Made by a program: the position numbers and the translations under genes
Origin: Bacteroidales bacterium UBA1392
Lineage (GTDB): Bacteria > Bacteroidota > Bacteroidia > Bacteroidales > UBA932
Reading direction: 5' to 3'
DNA: 64,000 nucleotides
Assembly: GCA_002305275.1 (NCBI GenBank)
Contig: DBQO01000020.1
Location: forward strand, 3,725 to 67,724
The notes under the pieces: model-generated
Databases searched by the model: none
What the model saw: only the letters and a program-made list of their open reading frames with translations
What the model was told of the DNA's origin: nothing
Shown here: one piece after another, positions 44,701-52,500 of the stretch
Position numbering within the stretch: position 1 is the stretch's first letter
Layout: the number at the start of each line of letters is the position of its first letter

Positions 44701-44984
44701 AGAGCGGTCTGGCCTCCGAATGCCAGTAGAATGCCATCCGGACGCTCCTTTTCTATCACTTTCTCTACGAAGTAAGGAGTCACGGGAAGAAAATAGATTT
44801 TGTCTGCAACACCTTCGGATGTCTGTACCGTGGCGATATTGGGATTGATCAGGATGGTAAATATGCCCTCCTCTTTCATCGCCTTGAGAGCTTGTGAGCC
44901 TGAATAGTCAAATTCGCCCGCTTCACCTATCTTAAGTGCCCCGGAGCCCAGCAGGAGGACTTTCTTGATGCTTGTATCTATCAT
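41757..44984 (-). CDS. carB: Carbamoyl-phosphate synthase large subunit
   Basis: The 1,075-residue subunit has two homologous ATP-grasp halves, each beginning with a 'GSGALKIGEAGEFDYSGSQA' or 'GSGAYRIGSSVEFDWC' block. A C-terminal MGS-like allosteric domain follows ('LFATGGTYKYLVEN'). It makes carbamoyl phosphate from bicarbonate, ammonia and two ATP for pyrimidines and arginine. It overlaps carA by four bases. Length matches the family (about 1,070). Confidence 0.96.
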   Translation of the reverse strand: MIDTSIKKVLLLGSGALKIGEAGEFDYSGSQALKAMKEEGIFTILINPNIATVQTSEGVADKIYFLPVTPYFVEKVIEKERPDGILLAFGGQTALNCGVKLFQAGVFGKYNLKVLGTPVQAIIDTEDRDLFNKKMEEIGVKIIRSHAVGNIEDARKAALELGYPVILRAAYALGGLGSGFCDNEEELNLLAEKSFSYSSQVLVEKSLKGWKEIEYEVVRDRYDNCITVANMENFDPLGIHTGESIVVAPCQTLDNHDISMLKELAIKIARHVGIIGECNVQFAYDTLSDDYRVIEINARLSRSSALASKATGYPLATVAAKLALGYGLFELKNAVTRTTTAFFEPALDYVICKIPRWDLSKFHGVSREIGSSMKSVGEVMAIGRNFEEAMQKGLRMIGQGAHGFVANKEIVVPDIDKALREPTDNRIFVISKAFQKGYTVDEICELTKIDKWFLEKLYNIVVVSRELEKANKPEEVDLELLKLSKQLGFSDFQIGRLIYKDKIDSEEQVIRIRKYRKSVGIVPYVKQIDTLAGEFPAKSNYLYLTYNGQEHDIKYENDRRSIIVLGSGAYRIGSSVEFDWCSVNALQTIRKVGWRGIMINYNPETVSTDYDICDRLYFDELTFERVMDIYELEAPHGIILSVGGQIPNNLALRLSQNGVNVLGTPASSIDRAEDRHKFSSMLDTIGVDQPKWQELTTLEEINQFVASVGFPVLVRPSYVLSGAAMNVCSNEGELERFLSLAANVSKKHPVVVSEFIEHAKEIEFDAVANRGEVIAYAISEHIEFAGVHSGDATIQFPPQKLYVETARRIKKIARKIARELNISGPFNIQFLAKENDIKVIECNLRASRSFPFVSKVLKINFIELATRVMIGENPVPPARNAFDLDYVGIKASQFSFSRLQKADPVLGVDMASTGEVGCIGDDTNEAILKSMLSVGYTIPKKNILLSTGDARQKAEMLNASRLLVKNGYNLFATGGTYKYLVENNVPATRVLWPSESGEERGALEMIQNREIDFVVNIPKNLTESELSNGYKIRRASVDFNIPIITNTRLATAFIISFCNLPVEEIQIKSWDEYTL

Positions 44985-46075
44985 AGTGCCGTCAGAAAAA
45001 TATCAAAAAGATAACTTGTGTCTTTTGGATTTCCGGTCATATCCGGAAAAAATTGAGTCGAGAAGAATTTATTGCTTTTGTGCCGGATTCCCTCGTTGGA
45101 GCCATCGTTCATATTGGTAAAAATGGGTTCCCAATCCTTGCTGAGGGTAGTTGTATCTACTGCATAACCATGGTTCTGCGTTGTAATGTAGCATCTGCTG
45201 CTATCGGTGGCCCGAACGGGCTGGTTATGGCTTCTGTGGCCGTATTTTAGCTTAAAGGTCCTGGCACCGGCAGCCCTTGCGAGCAACTGGTGCCCCATAC
45301 AGATACCGAATATGGGTTTCCCGAGTCTCATAGTATGACGTATGTGTTCTATTGTAGAAGCACAAAATTCAGGATTGCCCGGGCCGCTGGAGATAAGCAG
45401 ACCATCATATCTCCCGACTGAGCCATCGTTGAAATCATAGTTCCACGGGACCCTTATCACCTCGATGTTTTTTGAAATCAGATATCTCAACATGCTATGT
45501 CTGACACCGCAATCTATAAGCACCACTCTTTTGGAGCGCATCGCTCCCGGATAGGTGATGACCTCTTTACAACTCACTCTCGCAACAAGGCTCGTGGTGT
45601 TTGGATCTTCAACGTCCCATTGGGAGGATGCATCCTCAGGAACTATTCTTCCGAGCATGGAACCGTCATCACGGATCACCTTGGTCAGTTCCCGGGTATC
45701 CACTCCGTAAATGGCCGGTATCCTGTTTTCCCGGAGCCATTGGTCGAGACTCTTGATTGCACTCCAGTGACTATATTTAAGGGAGTAGTCGGATATGATA
45801 AGTCCCCGGACGTGGATCCTGTCGGATTCAAAATGTTGCTGTACTCCTCCGGCCGTAATGGCTTCAGGGACTCCGTAATTTCCTATCAGGGGATATGTTG
45901 CGCAGAGGATCTGACCTTCGTAAGAGGGGTCGGTAAGGGACTCCGGATAACCGGTCATAGTAGTGGAAAACACCACCTCTCCATCGGCAGGGGCCATATA
46001 ACCAAACGAATAGCCCTGAAATTCAAGGCCATTTTCCAATTGAACGATAGATCGTGATCTATTTAGCAGTTGCAT
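44981..46075 (-). CDS. carA: Carbamoyl-phosphate synthase small subunit
   Basis: The 364-residue glutaminase subunit contains the N-terminal 'FSTTMTGYPESLTDPSY' and the class I amidotransferase nucleophile 'GICMGHQLLARAAG', followed by 'SHNQPVR' and a late His/Glu. The frame is open to 46102, but that codon overlaps the -7 box at 46100-46107, so Met at 46075 is preferred. It channels ammonia to CarB. Confidence 0.95.
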   Translation of the reverse strand: MQLLNRSRSIVQLENGLEFQGYSFGYMAPADGEVVFSTTMTGYPESLTDPSYEGQILCATYPLIGNYGVPEAITAGGVQQHFESDRIHVRGLIISDYSLKYSHWSAIKSLDQWLRENRIPAIYGVDTRELTKVIRDDGSMLGRIVPEDASSQWDVEDPNTTSLVARVSCKEVITYPGAMRSKRVVLIDCGVRHSMLRYLISKNIEVIRVPWNYDFNDGSVGRYDGLLISSGPGNPEFCASTIEHIRHTMRLGKPIFGICMGHQLLARAAGARTFKLKYGHRSHNQPVRATDSSRCYITTQNHGYAVDTTTLSKDWEPIFTNMNDGSNEGIRHKSNKFFSTQFFPDMTGNPKDTSYLFDIFLTAL

Positions 46076-46099
46076 TGTTTGATGCGGTTTAAGATTGTG

Positions 46100-46107
46100 C
46101 AAAGATA
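46100..46107 (-). promoter_or_regulatory. carAB -7 box
   Basis: TATCTTTG on the minus strand fits TAnnTTTG and sits 25 bp before the chosen carA start. No -33 TTG at standard spacing was seen. Confidence 0.5.
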
Positions 46108-46116
46108 ATTATTTCA

Positions 46117-46147
46117 TTGCGACTTGTATCTTTTTTGACTATTTTTG
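46117..46147 (+). promoter_or_regulatory. Promoter of the second C69 dipeptidase gene
   Basis: TTG 46117-46119, a 20-bp spacer and TATTTTTG 46140-46147 match the Bacteroidota consensus exactly. It is divergent from carA. Confidence 0.75.
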
Positions 46148-46186
46148 CGAACTTAATAGGTTACAAAACCGGAAAAATACTTAAAT

Positions 46187-47803
46187 ATGAAATTCAAAAA
46201 TTCCACCTTGCTGATTGCAGCACTTTTTATCTTTACCGGCAATCTCTTTGCGCAGGAACTTTATGATCGTATGGAAGAGCAGTACAAGGAGAGTTGTACC
46301 TCCATTATGGTAGCTTCCGGGGCCTCATTTGATGGCTCGGTAATGGTAGGACATACCTGTGATGCCAATTACCGTACCTGGCTTACGATAGAGCCGCGTA
46401 AGAGTTTTACAATCGGTGACATGGAACCGGTCTATGAGGGAATGATGCATAATGAAGAGCCTTGGGATATGCGTAAGGTAGTGGAAAAAGGTCGTATCCC
46501 CGTGGTAGGAACGGAGACATATAGATTTTTGAATGTTGCCTATCCCTGCCTGAATGAAAAGCAGCTGGCCATAGGTGAGACTACTACCGAGGGGCGCCCT
46601 GAGCTGCTCAATAAGGCAGGTATCTTTTATATAGAAGAACTCCAAAGGATGGCGCTTCAGTATTGTGCTACTGCGCGTGAAGCCATCTCGTTGATGGGTC
46701 GTCTGGCAGAGGAGTATGGTTATGCCGATTGGGGAGAGTGCCTTACAGTCGCTGATAAAAATGAGGTATGGCATTTTGAAATATATGGTTCAGGTCCCGG
46801 TAATCCAAGTGCTATGTGGGTAGCCCGGAGGATTCCGGATGATCACGTGGGGATTTCAGCCAATATACCCCGCATTGGTAAGGTGGATTTCAATGATAAA
46901 GAGAATTTCATGTATAGTCGTGATCTCAAGGAGCGTGCTAAGAAAACGGGATTTTGGGATGGGAAAGAGGATTTTATTTTTCATAAAGTGGTCTCGGGAA
47001 GAAAACCATTCTCCATTCGGGAATTCCATGTGTTTTCAACTCTTGCACCTTCGCTCGGCCTCACTTATGATGCAGACGAACTGCCTTTTTCCGTAAAACC
47101 TGATGAAAAGGTAACTCCTGAAATGTTGTTTGAACTCTATCGTCAGACATACGAAGGCACCGAATACAATATGGTAAAAAATCTCTCATACACAGCTCAT
47201 AGACGCGTTCGCCAGGCCGATGGGACTTACAAGGAATATGACGAAATAGTTTACCCTCTCTCCTCATTTATGCCGCGCGACCTTATGAATATGCTCAATG
47301 AGATCAAACCGGGCATTATTGAGCGACAGCGTACTATAGCTGTTATACAATGCTCATACTCACATGTTACACAGCTCCGCAACTGGCTTCCCGATGAAAT
47401 TGGAGGTGTAGCCTATTTTGCATTTGACAATCCGGCTCAAAGCCCCAGAATTCCCATCTATGCCGGGGCTACGGAGCTACCAAAGAGTTTCGCAGTGTGT
47501 GGACAGCACCGTTATCGCGAGGATGCTGCAATTTGGGCATTCAGGGAGACCAACCGTATTGCTACCATCAACTGGGATAAGACCAGAAAGCTAATCGAAC
47601 CTGAGATTGCGGCATACGAACGCGAGATGATGATTTCAAATAAAGTGGTCGAGGCGCAGGTTGTGGCGCTGCTCAAAGAGGGTAAAAAGGATGAGGTTAC
47701 CGAGTTGCTAAACAGACATACGGGTTCATTTGCCTCCTCCGTGATGGCCCGCTGGCGTGAACTCAAAGGAAGAGTGTTGGAGATATTTATCAGGAGTATG
47801 TAG
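46187..47803 (+). CDS. C69-family dipeptidase, secreted
   Basis: The 538-residue secreted peptidase has a signal peptide (cleavage after Ala22 likely) and a short propeptide to Cys37, the predicted N-terminal nucleophile in 'SCTSIMVASGASFDGS'. Conserved blocks include 'GYADWGECLTVADKNEVWHFE' (cited in part), 'ISANIPRIG' and 'AVIQCSYSHVTQLRNWLPDEIGG'. It should hydrolyse dipeptides in the periplasm. Unlike the copy at the left edge it needs propeptide removal. The TAG stop is supplied by a heptad repeat, so its last residues may be repeat-derived. Confidence 0.9.
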   Translation: MKFKNSTLLIAALFIFTGNLFAQELYDRMEEQYKESCTSIMVASGASFDGSVMVGHTCDANYRTWLTIEPRKSFTIGDMEPVYEGMMHNEEPWDMRKVVEKGRIPVVGTETYRFLNVAYPCLNEKQLAIGETTTEGRPELLNKAGIFYIEELQRMALQYCATAREAISLMGRLAEEYGYADWGECLTVADKNEVWHFEIYGSGPGNPSAMWVARRIPDDHVGISANIPRIGKVDFNDKENFMYSRDLKERAKKTGFWDGKEDFIFHKVVSGRKPFSIREFHVFSTLAPSLGLTYDADELPFSVKPDEKVTPEMLFELYRQTYEGTEYNMVKNLSYTAHRRVRQADGTYKEYDEIVYPLSSFMPRDLMNMLNEIKPGIIERQRTIAVIQCSYSHVTQLRNWLPDEIGGVAYFAFDNPAQSPRIPIYAGATELPKSFAVCGQHRYREDAAIWAFRETNRIATINWDKTRKLIEPEIAAYEREMMISNKVVEAQVVALLKEGKKDEVTELLNRHTGSFASSVMARWRELKGRVLEIFIRSM

Positions 47804-47884
47804 TGTGGAGTATGTAGTGTGTAGTGTGTAGTGTGGAGTGAAGTATTGAGTTTCGAGTTAGTTATTAAGAATTGAGGATTTAGT
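47794..47884 (+). repeat. Thirteen-unit heptad tract between two plus-strand genes
   Basis: Heptads GAGTATG, TAGTGTG, GAGTATG, TAGTGTG (three times) and GAGTGAA are followed by GTATTGA, GTTTCGA, GTTAGTT, ATTAAGA, ATTGAGG and ATTTAGT. They run without phase change from inside the dipeptidase stop region to the ATG of the phosphatase gene at 47885. Confidence 0.88.
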
Positions 47885-48676
47885 ATGAAGATAAAAGGGT
47901 TGAAAAATTTTCGGGATTTGGGTGGTATTAAAGCAGGGGAGAGGTATTTGAGGAAGGGAGTTATCTTTCGAAGTGAAACACCGGTGAGAGTGCCGGAGGA
48001 GGAGATGCACAAGTTGAATGAACAGTTCGGGATTGATACCATCATTGATCTTCGTACATTTCAGGAAATTGAAGATAACCCCTATAACGTGCCTGAAGGA
48101 GTGGAATATCTGCATATTCCGATGTTTGCGGAAGCAGTCATAGGTATTACAAAGGAAGCAGGCACAAATTATCGCCAATTCATTATAGAAACCCGTGACA
48201 GAGAGAGATTGAGGAGCGCTATCCCCGATATTGATATCCTTTATTCAGGTATTCTGGAAGAGACTTCCGTAGTAGAGATGACACGGAAGGTAATTCATAC
48301 AATAATCTCCAATGTCCTGGATGGAAAAACTACCCTCTTTCACTGTTCATGGGGTAAGGATAGGGTTGGCGTAGTGGCAGCATTCCTACTTGAGCTTCTG
48401 GGAGTTGGTATGAAGGAGATTTTGAAAGATTATGTCCTTACCAACAGGGCCGTCAAACGCAAAGCATTATATGATGCAGCTCTTGTACTGATTTTCAAAA
48501 GGGATTGGGTTGTGACAAAGAAGGTGTGGCGCGGCTCGATTGCCAGGCCCAATTATATTAAGGGCTTATTTATGGCTATTGAGAGAGAATATGGTTCTAC
48601 CGAAAATTTCTTTAGAAAAGCCCTCGGAATCAGCGACGAATTGCGGGATTCTTTCCGCAGTCGCATGCTGGTATAA
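47885..48676 (+). CDS. Tyrosine-protein phosphatase
   Basis: The 263-residue cytoplasmic enzyme of the Y_phosphatase3 (LipA/SidE-type) group has the P-loop 'HCSWGKDRVG' with nucleophile Cys154 and Arg160. 'NFRDLGGIKAGERYLRKGVIFRS' is the N-terminal landmark (cited in part), and 'IDTIIDLRTFQE' follows. Substrates may be phosphotyrosine or phosphoinositides. It lies directly after the heptad tract, so its translation start region is repeat-derived. It converges on ispG with an 18-bp gap. Confidence 0.87.
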   Translation: MKIKGLKNFRDLGGIKAGERYLRKGVIFRSETPVRVPEEEMHKLNEQFGIDTIIDLRTFQEIEDNPYNVPEGVEYLHIPMFAEAVIGITKEAGTNYRQFIIETRDRERLRSAIPDIDILYSGILEETSVVEMTRKVIHTIISNVLDGKTTLFHCSWGKDRVGVVAAFLLELLGVGMKEILKDYVLTNRAVKRKALYDAALVLIFKRDWVVTKKVWRGSIARPNYIKGLFMAIEREYGSTENFFRKALGISDELRDSFRSRMLV

Positions 48677-48694
48677 TTCCTAATAAAAGGAAGA

Positions 48695-49996
48695 TCACCC
48701 TTTGTCGTTTTCGATGAGTTCGAGAAGTCTCTCTATGGCCTCTTCCTGAGGAACGGAACGCATTACAGGTGTTTTTCCACGGTAAAGAGTTACTTTTCCA
48801 CCTCCTTCACCGACATACCCCCAATCTGCGTCAGCCATTTCACCGGGACCATTGACTATACATCCCATTATTGCTATGCGTAGTCCTTTAAGATGGGAGG
48901 TACGTCTCTTCACTTCGTTGAAGGTCTCCTCCAGATTGTACTGTGTACGACCACAACCCGGACATGCAATATATTCAGGTCTGGTAAACTTTCTTCGGGT
49001 GGCTTGCAGCAGGAGGTCTCTGAAATACTCTTTTTTTTCCTCAGAAATAGGTACGCCGGCTATAGTGGCTCCGCTTAGGTCTATGTCATCAATCTTGCAG
49101 TCGAGCAGGGCAGGACCAAATTTGCAAGAGGCACGGATTATCCATTCATTCCAGTTTTGTGCTGTCACGGGAAGATCACTATTCGGTTGAATACCGTTGC
49201 CCATCATTTGGGAGGATTTTACAATCTCTTTACCCGCCGCTATCTCATTTACAGGATTCTCGGTAAGTGATACGCGGATGGTGTCGCCTATGCCTGCGCT
49301 CAGAAGCGCAGAAATGCCTACCGCAGACTTGATGCGTCCCTCATCTCCGTTGCCCGCTTCCGTGACTCCCAAATGGAGTGGGTAAATCCTTCCCATCCTA
49401 TCCATCTCTTCATAGAGGAGGCGATAAGCATCTGTCATAACTCTTGTGTTACTTGCCTTGAGTGAGATGACTACCTTATGGAAATCCTTTTCAATGCACA
49501 TCCGGAGCCACTCCATAACAGCCTCTTTCATGGCAAAAGGGGTATTACCGTAGAGGTGGGTAATTCTCTTACCGAGAGAGCCGTGATTGAGCCCTATCCT
49601 GATGGCAGTACCATATTTACGGCATTTATCCAGAAGTAGGGAGAATTTATTACAGGCCTCTTCGTGAACCGGCGCAAAATTACCGGGATTGATACGCACC
49701 TTATCCGCTACCTCTGCAGCTGCGAGAGCCACATTGGCCGAAAAGTGGACATCGGCTACAAGAGGTGTCATAATACCCTTAGAGCGCAGTTGCGCCTTTA
49801 TCTGCCGCAATGCTTCTACCTCTCTAAGACCTTGAGTCGTCAGACGGATTATATCCGCACCTGCTGCCGCCATCTCTCTACACTGCGCAACAGATGCTTC
49901 AATGTCCCGTGTGTCGGTGTTGCACATGGTCTGCACCGATACCGGAGCTCCTCCTCCGATATGTACACCTCCAATTGCAAAAGAAACTTTCTTCAT
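48695..49996 (-). CDS. ispG: (E)-4-hydroxy-3-methylbut-2-enyl-diphosphate synthase
   Basis: This enzyme of about 433 residues carries out the sixth MEP-pathway step, reducing MEcPP to HMBPP with a 4Fe-4S cluster. The TIM barrel starts 'VHIGGGAPVSVQTMCNTDT'. The cluster domain has 'CPGCGRTQYNLEETF' and 'MGCIVNGPGE'. The length lies between the compact E. coli form (372) and the long Bacteroidota form with an inserted domain (about 600), leaving about 75 residues between barrel and cluster domain. Met at 49996 is preferred over 50014, which would overlap the upstream gene. It is the last gene of the seven-gene operon. Confidence 0.93.
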   Translation of the reverse strand: MKKVSFAIGGVHIGGGAPVSVQTMCNTDTRDIEASVAQCREMAAAGADIIRLTTQGLREVEALRQIKAQLRSKGIMTPLVADVHFSANVALAAAEVADKVRINPGNFAPVHEEACNKFSLLLDKCRKYGTAIRIGLNHGSLGKRITHLYGNTPFAMKEAVMEWLRMCIEKDFHKVVISLKASNTRVMTDAYRLLYEEMDRMGRIYPLHLGVTEAGNGDEGRIKSAVGISALLSAGIGDTIRVSLTENPVNEIAAGKEIVKSSQMMGNGIQPNSDLPVTAQNWNEWIIRASCKFGPALLDCKIDDIDLSGATIAGVPISEEKKEYFRDLLLQATRRKFTRPEYIACPGCGRTQYNLEETFNEVKRRTSHLKGLRIAIMGCIVNGPGEMADADWGYVGEGGGKVTLYRGKTPVMRSVPQEEAIERLLELIENDKG

Positions 49997-50007
49997 AACA
50001 TTAAATA

Positions 50008-50694
50008 TCACCAAAGATGTACAAAAAGTGAAACGCTAAGCATTATGTTGCGCGGATAGCAGAGCATCCAATACTCGTCACTGAATTTGTTGGTGTGATA
50101 GATGCTGTTGAGCGAAAATTTGTAGTTGCCTTCAAATTGAATTTCAAAGGGTTTGAATACCACGGCAAAACCGCCACCTGCCAGGATCCCGTAGTCGTGA
50201 CGAATATCATACTGATCCCAGCCTCTCTCCCTTTCCGTGGAAAGACGGTAGCCGTAGTACCCGCCCGCATTGACCAGTATTCTGAACCTCGAAAAGTCTA
50301 TTTTGAACTGTGAAACCAGCGGGATCTCAATGATCTCATATCTCTCACCCCACTCTTCATATTTGGAATAGTAGCCCTCCTCGCCATAATTTACTCCAAA
50401 CTGCACCCCAAAATTGAAAAGCTGGTCCCAGAGTGCGTGATAATAGGTATAGAGAAGGGAAAAGTTCTTGGGACATTGAATATACTCTTCACCTACAGTA
50501 GGAGAGGAGCTTACGGTACAGAAACCGTAACTATATCTGACCCCCAGCATGTGGATGTTTTTGTACTTTTGTGGCGGAGCAATGGAATCGATATTGACGA
50601 AATCATCATCCAAGTCACCTATTATCACATTTTCCTGGCCATGGAGCCGGAAAAAGAGCAGTATGGCAAAGAGTGTAAATAGTATCTTTTTCAT
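50008..50694 (-). CDS. Outer-membrane beta-barrel-like protein, function unknown
   Basis: The 228-residue protein has a signal peptide (to about residue 19, 'LHGQ'). Alternating aromatic strands such as 'GVQFGVNYGEEGYYSKY', 'ILVNAGGYYGYRL' and 'GGGFAVVFKPFEIQFEGNYKFSL' end at the C-terminus in 'SLFVHLW', an outer-membrane-barrel-type terminal aromatic. It resembles PorT-like small barrels. It overlaps the Ig-like lipoprotein by four bases and ends 11 bp before ispG. The link to either is unknown. Confidence 0.7.
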   Translation of the reverse strand: MKKILFTLFAILLFFRLHGQENVIIGDLDDDFVNIDSIAPPQKYKNIHMLGVRYSYGFCTVSSSPTVGEEYIQCPKNFSLLYTYYHALWDQLFNFGVQFGVNYGEEGYYSKYEEWGERYEIIEIPLVSQFKIDFSRFRILVNAGGYYGYRLSTERERGWDQYDIRHDYGILAGGGFAVVFKPFEIQFEGNYKFSLNSIYHTNKFSDEYWMLCYPRNIMLSVSLFVHLW

Positions 50695-52487
50695 TTGAAC
50701 ATCTCCTTTATGTTGATGGTCTGCTCGAGGTCGGTCATCTCGGGAAGTTTGATGATATAGACACCAGGGGAAGTCTGGTACATACGCACCTTTTCGGGCT
50801 GTCTTTTGTCGAGGAAATTACCCGAGTCAAACAACCCGTTCTGATTGCGGTCTTCCGTAATTCTCACCGAATAATCATCTGCTTTGAGATAGGGGAATAG
50901 GAGAGAAGTATCTCCGGAAACATTATATTTTCGGATGACATTCTTACGCTCTTTGTCCACGAGCTCAACAATATATCTTGTGTCTACGCCATTCAGCACC
51001 AGAGTAATGGAGCTGGCATCCTCACTCTTTGGAAGGCTGAATTTGTTGCTTACTTCTGCATTGGGGAGGTTGTCCAGATTGAAAAATGCACCCTGAGGCA
51101 CTATAAACTCATATTCGTGGCCATCTTTTATCTCCCTGTCCATATACATTATGAAACGACGGATTTCCTGAGGATCCCGTTCGAACTTGAATGTGATGGT
51201 ATCTATCTGGTGTCTTGGGTTTTTTGCGGTAAGCACGAGCATATCTCTATTCCAACGTATTATCGGGAGTGCAGAGGTCAGACTTATACCATCATGTGCT
51301 ATGTTCTCATTCTTGGCTGCGACATTGAACTTGAAGACGGTATCTTTCGGCTGGTCTTTTTTCTGCTGACCGCCGGATGTACCCTCAGGCTTAGGTAGTC
51401 CCAGGGAGATATTTTCAATCGTATCGCGAAGCACTCCGGTAGAATCGGTTCTCTTGTAGCTTAGCTTAAGCAGCAGACTATCTTCCAGCTTGTAGGGAGT
51501 ATTGATCCAGAAATCGAGGCTATCCTTTGCCGGAGCGTACTGGATAATCACAGAGCTGTCCGCAACGCCGAAAAACTCGATATTCGAGATCTCGACATCG
51601 GGGGCATTGAAGGAGAGAAATCCCGATTTTTCACTTCTCCTGCCGCTGTTTTTGAGGAATTGGACACTTTGAAGTTCCGAAAACATAAGCAGCTCAAACA
51701 TTGAGTTACGCTCCATGCATGCGAGGGTATCTTTCATGTCAAAGGACTTCAATTCGTATATGGAGTCGCGGACTACCTCTGTAGGTCTGATAAGCGTGTC
51801 CAGAAATGCAATCTGATCTTTTGTCGGATCATACCTGTTGTCATTGTCGCTATCTGTGAAGGCAACTATACGATAAAGTGTATCACTTATATTCCTTATG
51901 GAGAAAAAGCCCCATTCGTCACTCTTAGAGGCAGCATCGGGAAATATTTTGAAACAGGCTGAGTCGGAGTGGTCGGTATAGAGTGCTACGAGCGCCTTCT
52001 TGACCGGCTGGAGAGTCTGGCAATCAATAATGTTGCCGGTTATATAGAGAGAATCTACCGTATCACCTGTCGAAAAAGCATAAACAAGCCTCGGAGCTAT
52101 GTTGCCCTCGTTGTTGTCGGCCAGCCCCTCTCCAAAGTCAAGAGTGTAGGTCCTGTTTTCGGCAAGAGTATCGGGAATGGAAAAAACGATGTTCTTACCC
52201 TTTATCTTGTGGGTGATTCTCTTTTTGATAGGCGGAGAGAGATAGATCTCAGCCACATTCTTTACCACCGTATATTCATCATAAGTAAGGGAGATGGTCC
52301 CATCATACCTGGGAAAGTTGGTGGCATTGAATTCGGGATTTATCTTTAGGAGTACGGGTGGTATGGTATCTTTCGGACCTCCGCTTGGTGGCGTGGTAGT
52401 ATTTGCGCATGATTTGGAAAGCAACAGGCACAATAGAAAGCCGGCCATGGCCAGCGCAGTCATCAATACTCTTCCATTCTTTTGCAT
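50691..52487 (-). CDS. Ig-like (Big_5) lipoprotein, function unknown
   Basis: The 598-residue protein starts MQKNGRVLMTALAM with a hydrophobic segment and a lipobox-like Cys in 'LLLSKSC'. 'PPSGGPKDTIPP' follows, the standard start of Bacteroidota SbsA-Ig-like (Big_5) lipoproteins. An early 'ISLTYDEY' Ig domain, a carboxypeptidase-regulatory-like section ('DCQTLQPVKKALVALYTD') and a C-terminal calcium-loop-like 'DRNQNGLFDSGNFLDKRQPE' are visible. It is probably anchored at the outer membrane. It lies between rel and the barrel protein. Confidence 0.78.
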   Translation of the reverse strand: MQKNGRVLMTALAMAGFLLCLLLSKSCANTTTPPSGGPKDTIPPVLLKINPEFNATNFPRYDGTISLTYDEYTVVKNVAEIYLSPPIKKRITHKIKGKNIVFSIPDTLAENRTYTLDFGEGLADNNEGNIAPRLVYAFSTGDTVDSLYITGNIIDCQTLQPVKKALVALYTDHSDSACFKIFPDAASKSDEWGFFSIRNISDTLYRIVAFTDSDNDNRYDPTKDQIAFLDTLIRPTEVVRDSIYELKSFDMKDTLACMERNSMFELLMFSELQSVQFLKNSGRRSEKSGFLSFNAPDVEISNIEFFGVADSSVIIQYAPAKDSLDFWINTPYKLEDSLLLKLSYKRTDSTGVLRDTIENISLGLPKPEGTSGGQQKKDQPKDTVFKFNVAAKNENIAHDGISLTSALPIIRWNRDMLVLTAKNPRHQIDTITFKFERDPQEIRRFIMYMDREIKDGHEYEFIVPQGAFFNLDNLPNAEVSNKFSLPKSEDASSITLVLNGVDTRYIVELVDKERKNVIRKYNVSGDTSLLFPYLKADDYSVRITEDRNQNGLFDSGNFLDKRQPEKVRMYQTSPGVYIIKLPEMTDLEQTINIKEMFK

Positions 52488-52500
52488 TGGTGTCGTTTTA

